64,000 bases of DNA from Micropterus salmoides. Its lineage: Eukaryota; Chordata; Actinopteri; Centrarchiformes; Centrarchidae. Location of the stretch: assembly GCF_014851395.1 (NCBI RefSeq), contig NW_024043372.1, forward strand, positions 9,747,490 to 9,811,489, in the 5' to 3' direction. Positions 54,001 through 61,131 of the stretch are shown here, in pieces. Position numbers and translations under genes: made by a program. Within the stretch, counting starts at the first letter, position 1. Each line of letters opens with the position of its first letter. The notes below the pieces were generated by a model. It saw only the letters and a program-made list of their open reading frames with translations, did no database searches and was not told the origin of the DNA.

Positions 54001-57000
54001 ATTATCTCACTGAATGAAAAGGTCTCTTCCTGTGTGGGTGTTGAGTCACTTTTAGTTTAAAACATTCTGCTTGAAAGCTGGACCAACATACAGCCTAATA
54101 TTTTACCATGTATGACAGTCAAACTGTATGTACAACTATTTAATATTAAAGCTTGACACAATCTTTTATTTTTTACAAAAGCATGAGGACTCAGGCCTCT
54201 AAATATGGCTACGTTTATGTAAGAATAAAAACCTCACTGGTATGTAGAGATGCATTTCATCAATAATAAATAAAAGCCTAACTAAAGATAATCTAGCCAC
54301 ATTTTGATCTGTTGCTGTAGCCTTGTTCCACATCTCTGATTTGTTCAGTGATTCAAATCTTTGTCTCTGTAGGCGGTACTAAGAATGGGGGTATCATCTT
54401 TCTGTACAGGCTGTTTACAAGAAATATTTAACCGTCCTCCATAACCATAAAAGCACATGAAAGGGCCCTTTTTTCTGAAGGCTGGAAACCCTAACGGGAT
54501 GCAAAACTATCAGTTTCTTCTGCAGGAGGAAAATGCTGGCCACAAATATTTTGAGATGTTCTCATGGCAGAAAAAATAGATCCACAAAATATGAGAATAT
54601 ACAAAACTATAGATGCTAACACAACATTGCAGCCTATGTTTAAACACACACCAATTTAGCTCAAGAACTTCACAGATGAGTTGACACTGGTGCATTTTTA
54701 CAAGTTAGTAATTCCAAGTAAGATTACAACTCACCCACTTCAATCACCTGTTTTTATGCCCACACAACCGATTAATTGTTTGTATTTCATCTTAACTCTG
54801 CTGCTGATGTGCACAAAAAGGTCAACGTGTCTAGTCATTGGTGTTCAGCTGGAGTTGCTGCTCTGCAGGTTGCGACTCCAAACAACACAACAGCAGCTTG
54901 TCCCACTCAGGTAGTTAACAAAAACAGGCTGCTGTAGTGACAGACAGAGTTTGTTTTAACAACAGCTGACCAATCCTCAGGCTTCAGAGATCTGTTAATC
55001 TAGTAATTAACATATTTGGGTCACTAGTAGTCACATCTAATAGCTGGATTTTGTTTTGTGATGATTGGTCTATTATAAGGTTAGGATTATAACACCACTA
55101 CAGCAGGTTTCAGGGTTAATTCATTTGGAAGTTATGAATATAAAGTACAACAAACAAAGATGTTACAGTAAAGAGTGGTTGAGCTCAAGATTGAACTCAC
55201 ATTACAGTTCAAAAGGTCAAAGTTTTAGTCAAATAATTTCCTCTGATGCTGACTGATTTAATATTTAATATTCAGTGTAAAATTCAGGTAAAATCATCTG
55301 ATGTGATGTACAGAAAAGAACAGTCTAGTTTTAAGCTCTGCTGTCTCACAGTCCTATTTTATTATTTACACTGGATATATAAATGACACAATTATTTAAA
55401 CTCTTAAGATTTTTGAACAATCTTTAAAGTGCAAACTGTATGTCAATATAAAAGACATAAATACTGACAATTTAACCACATAAACTGGTCTCAGAGGGTC
55501 TGATCCTGCCTCCTGTTGTATGATTCAGAGCGTACCTTCCTGTCGCCGCTGCTCATCCTGTCTTTGACTTCTTTGGCTTTCTGAATGGCTTTCAACACTT
55601 CCACTGTGTCCAGCTCCTTCTCTGTCGTCACTTTACAGTCCAGACACACCTGACAATGCAGAGACAAAGGACACAAAAACATGTCAACACACACAATTTA
55701 AAGAGGTCATATTACACTCATTTTATTGAGGGGTTGTACCAGAACAGGTTAACATGGTTTCATTTTCAAAAAACACCATATTTATGTCATACTGCACATT
55801 GCTGCAGCACCTCTTTTCACCCTGTGTGGTGAATTCTCCGTTTTAGCTATGGAGTGATGCATCTCACTTCTAAAAGATCTTTGTTGGGAGTTGCACATGC
55901 GCAGTTCCTAGTTAAGGACTACTAGCCAATCAGAAGCAGAGTAAGGCGGGCCCTGACAAGCTGGTAAACACGGCTTTGGTTGTGGGAAGTGGGAAGCTTC
56001 CGGTTTGAGACTAAATCCAATGCGGAAGTCCCTTAAACCTGTAATATATCGAACGGCCATCAGGGGGCGACTCTTCTGGTTGCAAAAAGAAGTCCAGCTC
56101 CATTAGAAATACTGGTAAAATGACTACTACCTCCTTCTCAGCTGATTTATTACCTCAGTAAACACTTTCCTAATCAGTTTATGGTCTCAATCGCTAGTTT
56201 CAAGTCTTCTTCAATACAACATGATGTTCGTTTAGTAAATTATGGTCCCATTTAGAGGAAAATAGACCCTAAAGCAGAGTATGCTTCAGGGCGGGATTAT
56301 CTATGATTGACAAGTCGTTACCATGGCAACCTGTCAATCTGGCTAGAGTGACTCGTACCCACAGCACTGTTTAAATTTAATTTAAATTTAATTAGGAGCT
56401 ATTCACTTTCTCTGGTGAGTACTGTTGTTCGCTAGACGAAATTGTCAGCCCTGTTAAAATGACAGTTAACGTGAATTACAGATGCACCTAGCTAAGCAAG
56501 CTAACTAGTAGTAGCAGTACAAGAAACAGTGTAAGCAAGAAAACCCTGCTTTAGGTGGTGTATATCTGCTGTAGTAGTACAGCAGTAATATGTAGAGTGT
56601 GGTGGTTTTGGTGGTGTACCTCTGCTGCTCGGTCTCCAAACTGGGCCAGGACTTTGGTTCTGTAGTCAGGGATGATGCACATGGGGTTACTGGACAGGTT
56701 GAGTTTCTCCAGACAGGGAAGAGAGCCGATGTTCCTGATCTCTTCCAACTGGCATAACACACAAGCCAAATCAACCTCCACTCCTGACTAGAGCTGAACG
56801 ATTTTGGAAAAGAATCTAATTTAACCAATATTGCGATAACGATTTAATATGTAATTCATTTTTAAGCTCTTTACCTTCTGGTAAATCAGTGTATACTATG
56901 ACCAACACAATATTAGATAGATTAAACATACACTGTTCTTTCTTGTGGGTCAGGCCTGTCTTTGATGAAATTAGATGATGCATGAATTACATGAATTATT

Positions 57001-60000
57001 ATTATGAGCAATGGTGGAGAAGAAGTATCAAATTTTAATAACATAAGAAAGATAATTTGAGAGTCAAGTCATGTCATTAGCATATATTATACATTTTGTA
57101 AGGTATCATTTCTTGCATGTTTCACTTTTTTTTATGTACAAACTGTGCAGGAAGATTTTCAGTATGAATCTGTCACTTTGACCACTAGAGACCATCAGGA
57201 CATCTGAGGTGTGATTACCTGGGCCAGCTGGTTGTGACTGAGGTCCAGGTTGACCAGAGAGTAAAGCTTGGTGAGTCCAGTCAGTTGGTCCAGCTGGTTA
57301 CCGGCCAGGCTCAGGGTTTTAATGTTGCCCAGACGGGTGTGAGCAGCTTCCAGGACCCGCAGGCTGTTATAGGCCAGATCCACATGGACCAGATTGTACA
57401 GGTGCTGCAACCACAGGACATTTACCGTTAATGACAAACTACACATCTGTAGAGGTTTAGACACCATCTGACAGGACAAGCTGCCTGCTGCAGCAGCTGA
57501 ACGTAAGTTGGATCCAAAGTTTGAGTGTAAAGTCAAAACTAACTGCTATGTACTATTCACAGAGGCATCTTTTCATTATACTTTACTAAGGTGAGTAAAC
57601 AGATACCTGAACAGTTTCTGTGAGAAACCCTGAAATGGAGCTAACAGCAAATCCCATCTCAACTGAATGCAGCATAAAATCACACCATACCAGTAACAGT
57701 ATCACAATACTGTGTGTGTTATTGTCATCATAAATATATAAAAGGGATGTAGAATTACACAGGAAATGTTCTCCTACTGTAAATATCAAATTAACTTCTC
57801 CTCCAGCTCTTCAATTATTAAGTCTCCCTCATATTTCTGTTCCTTCTGCCACGACAACAGTTAATAAGGAACAACTTCTACCTGCCTGGGAAGGTGTACA
57901 TTTCAGGTTCAATCTTAACTCTATTGTAACTAACTTGTATGGTGCAACCGTTTTTTCCTAATTAAAGTGTAAGCCCTTCACTACGTTCAGTCTAAGCCAC
58001 GTGTGAACTCACACATAGCTTCTGCAGCAGCCTGATGAGGCAGAAAGTGCTTCAGAAAGAAAAAGAACCTCATAGAACAGAAGTACAGAAATACTGAGTG
58101 TACCAACTGAAAGTGTATTGGGAACTAATATCAAGCGGAAATGTCAAACATTTTGTTGTGTCAGCATCTCTACTACTGCTGCATCTCTGTTTTTGTTTCA
58201 CAGTAAACTGAATGGACAGAATGGTCAGACAAAAATAGTTGTGGACATTTTTCGCAATTTTCTGACATTTAACAGACCAATCAATTCATTTCTCTAAAAC
58301 AAAAACATCATAATAATCAACAGTGAAAATAATTGTTAGTTGCAACCCCAGAAATGATACCGACACCAACATGAAGGACGACTGTCCTGACAGAGCTGAT
58401 GTACCTGGAGGTTTTCCACTGTGGATAGCTGGTTGTAGCTCAGATCCAGAAACTCCACCTTAGGAATTAGTTTCTACAACAGAGAAAAACTCAGTGTTTA
58501 GCACACAGATGCTGATGTATGGAATATAAACATTGCTTTATTCACATACACAGCCCTTTATTTAGCCCGGTGAGACAGAGATGGTGATTTGCCTTAATCT
58601 CCTGATACAACAGCATGCTGACCTATCAGAGCCAACAGGTCTGTACTGAGTATTTGTTATTGATTATCTAAAGATATTAAACAAGAACACAAATTTATCT
58701 CCTGACACAACTGATTTGTATGTTACAAAAGATAACTTGCAATTTATATGTCTTAAAACTATATCTCTGTTATGGAGTTTTAGCTGACTTGGTTTGTCAA
58801 ATTTTCCAAGTGACACCGCTAAGTTTTACAAATATGACGAATTTAGCATCATTATTTAATCATTAAATTATTAAAACAGCTTTTCAAGGTATAGAAAAGT
58901 TATTTTCACACATTTCCAGGATTTTCATGATGTGAACTTTAAAAATTAGTAATGCAAATCATTCCAAGAAATCATCAAAATCCGATTAACTTTTTCTACA
59001 AAGGTGGTGGATAGGAACAGGATTTCTTTTTTTGTTTTGTTAAACAAAAAAAAACAACAACATATAAAAACTGATAAATGACATCTGAAATATTGTGTGA
59101 AATGGAAAGACAGACTGACCAAGGTCAGTATACCGTGGGGAAAACAATTTAATAAGCACTGACACTGACTTTTAAACACTGTTATCAACTAAAGTTCACA
59201 TTGTGTTTACGTTTGGCGGGCAAGTCTCACCACAGAGTTGTCAATGGTGCTGATGCAGTTGTGGCTCATGTCTAGTGTGGTCAGGTTTCTCCACGTGGGG
59301 ATGACAGCGGTGACGGGACAGCCAGACTCCGCCCCCTCAGCCCCCTCCGCCTCCCACTGGGAGAACTCACTCGCTTCCGGCACCAGGATCGACTGAAGGA
59401 CGCCAGAACCAACAGAGTACACGCATCAGTACACAACATACAAGACCATGCATGGACATGTATACTACAAAGTACTATTTAATCTAAACTGTCTCATCAT
59501 ATTCAAGAAAGGTTGAAATCAAGGGCAACTGGACTTGGTTGACGATACTTGAAGTCATTAATATCAGAGAAACTAACAAACACCACACCCCTGTGTTTTT
59601 TTAAACCCAAGAACAGACGAAGACAGATACCGGTCCACCCAAAATACCGCACACCCAAACAAAGAAAAGCAATCCAGTGTATGCCGTCCAATGCAGTGAG
59701 GAATGCACAGACCTGTTATTGGGAAACCAAGCAACTATTACACAAACGCATGGCTCAACACAGAAGAGTCAACCCCTCAACTCAGCAGTTTAAATACATA
59801 TGAAGGATAAGCAACACTATTTCAATGACAACCATGTACATGTTTTGGACAGGAAGGACAGATGGACTGAAAGAAGCCATTTACACCAGAATAGAGACCA
59901 TCACTGAACAGGAAAGGAGAGCTGAGACACCACTTAAACAACACTTACAATGCTGTCCTTTCATCTCCTCCCAGGACAATGAACAAATGCTCACATTTGG

Positions 60001-61087
60001 CCTCATTTGACAATGCCAACATCAGCCGTTCTGACTTGGCCTCACGTGACTCCAACAATGAACCAAGCGGTTCAACACTTCCAAGTGGTTAAAGAACTGA
60101 AGAAGCCCCGCGGATGAGAGGCGAAACGTCTTCAAGTATCTTCAACCAAGTCTGGTTGCTCTTGATTTCAACCTTCCTTGGACAACTATGACCTGGATGA
60201 CTGAGAATCTTATGTACCATCATAGTTTCAGTGGAGTAGTGGATACTCAGAGTTGCCAGACTGGACCTCAGAGACGACAGACCTTGAATCTGCTCAGAGC
60301 TGCACTCACTGATCTGGAGACAGAGAGAAACAGACAGCCACAACCATTACAATCCATATTTTATTCCATCAGTGTGGTCCCATAAATACAGTTATAGGGA
60401 CATACTCAAGAGAACATGACATGATTACATAATTAACTCAGCACCAGTACCTCAGAGACACTGTGGCATTTCATTGCTGCTGATCACCTTAGGTGGTATT
60501 TGTGTTTTCACAAAGAAATGAAGTTGTCTCCTCTGATAGCGTTTTTACAACGCATAGAAAGTGGAGTGACATCCAACAAGTAGTACAACTGTTACCAAAG
60601 TCTGTTTCCATCAGCCTGTCACATGTTCTCTTTATTTATTCAACAACCTTCAGCCTTTAATTCTGCTCGTCAGAGATACTAAACATGAGCTCACCTTTTC
60701 ACAAACACATCAAATTATTAATGATAATGGACAACACAACACATTATGCAGTTAAAAATAATGTATTTTAAGAGGCTATTTAAGACAATCGCGTGTGGTA
60801 TTTTTCTATGACAGCATGAGTTTGCCAGCAATAAAAAGTATTAATTATACATATTTTTGGGTAAATGCTCTTTAAAGAATGATGAGGCTGTGGTGTCAGA
60901 GCTATGTGGTAATTTAAAAATAAAAAATACATAAAGTTATATCAGAGTAATACCACTAATAGTCATACCCCTCCAGTGTAAAACACAGCAGAGACTGCAT
61001 TTAATGACCTGAGGGGCCACAGATGTGCTCAGCAAAGAGATCCAATCACTGGTCTAATTATGTGGTTTAACAATCTAATTTTGAGCC

Positions 61088-61131
<44 letters not shown>

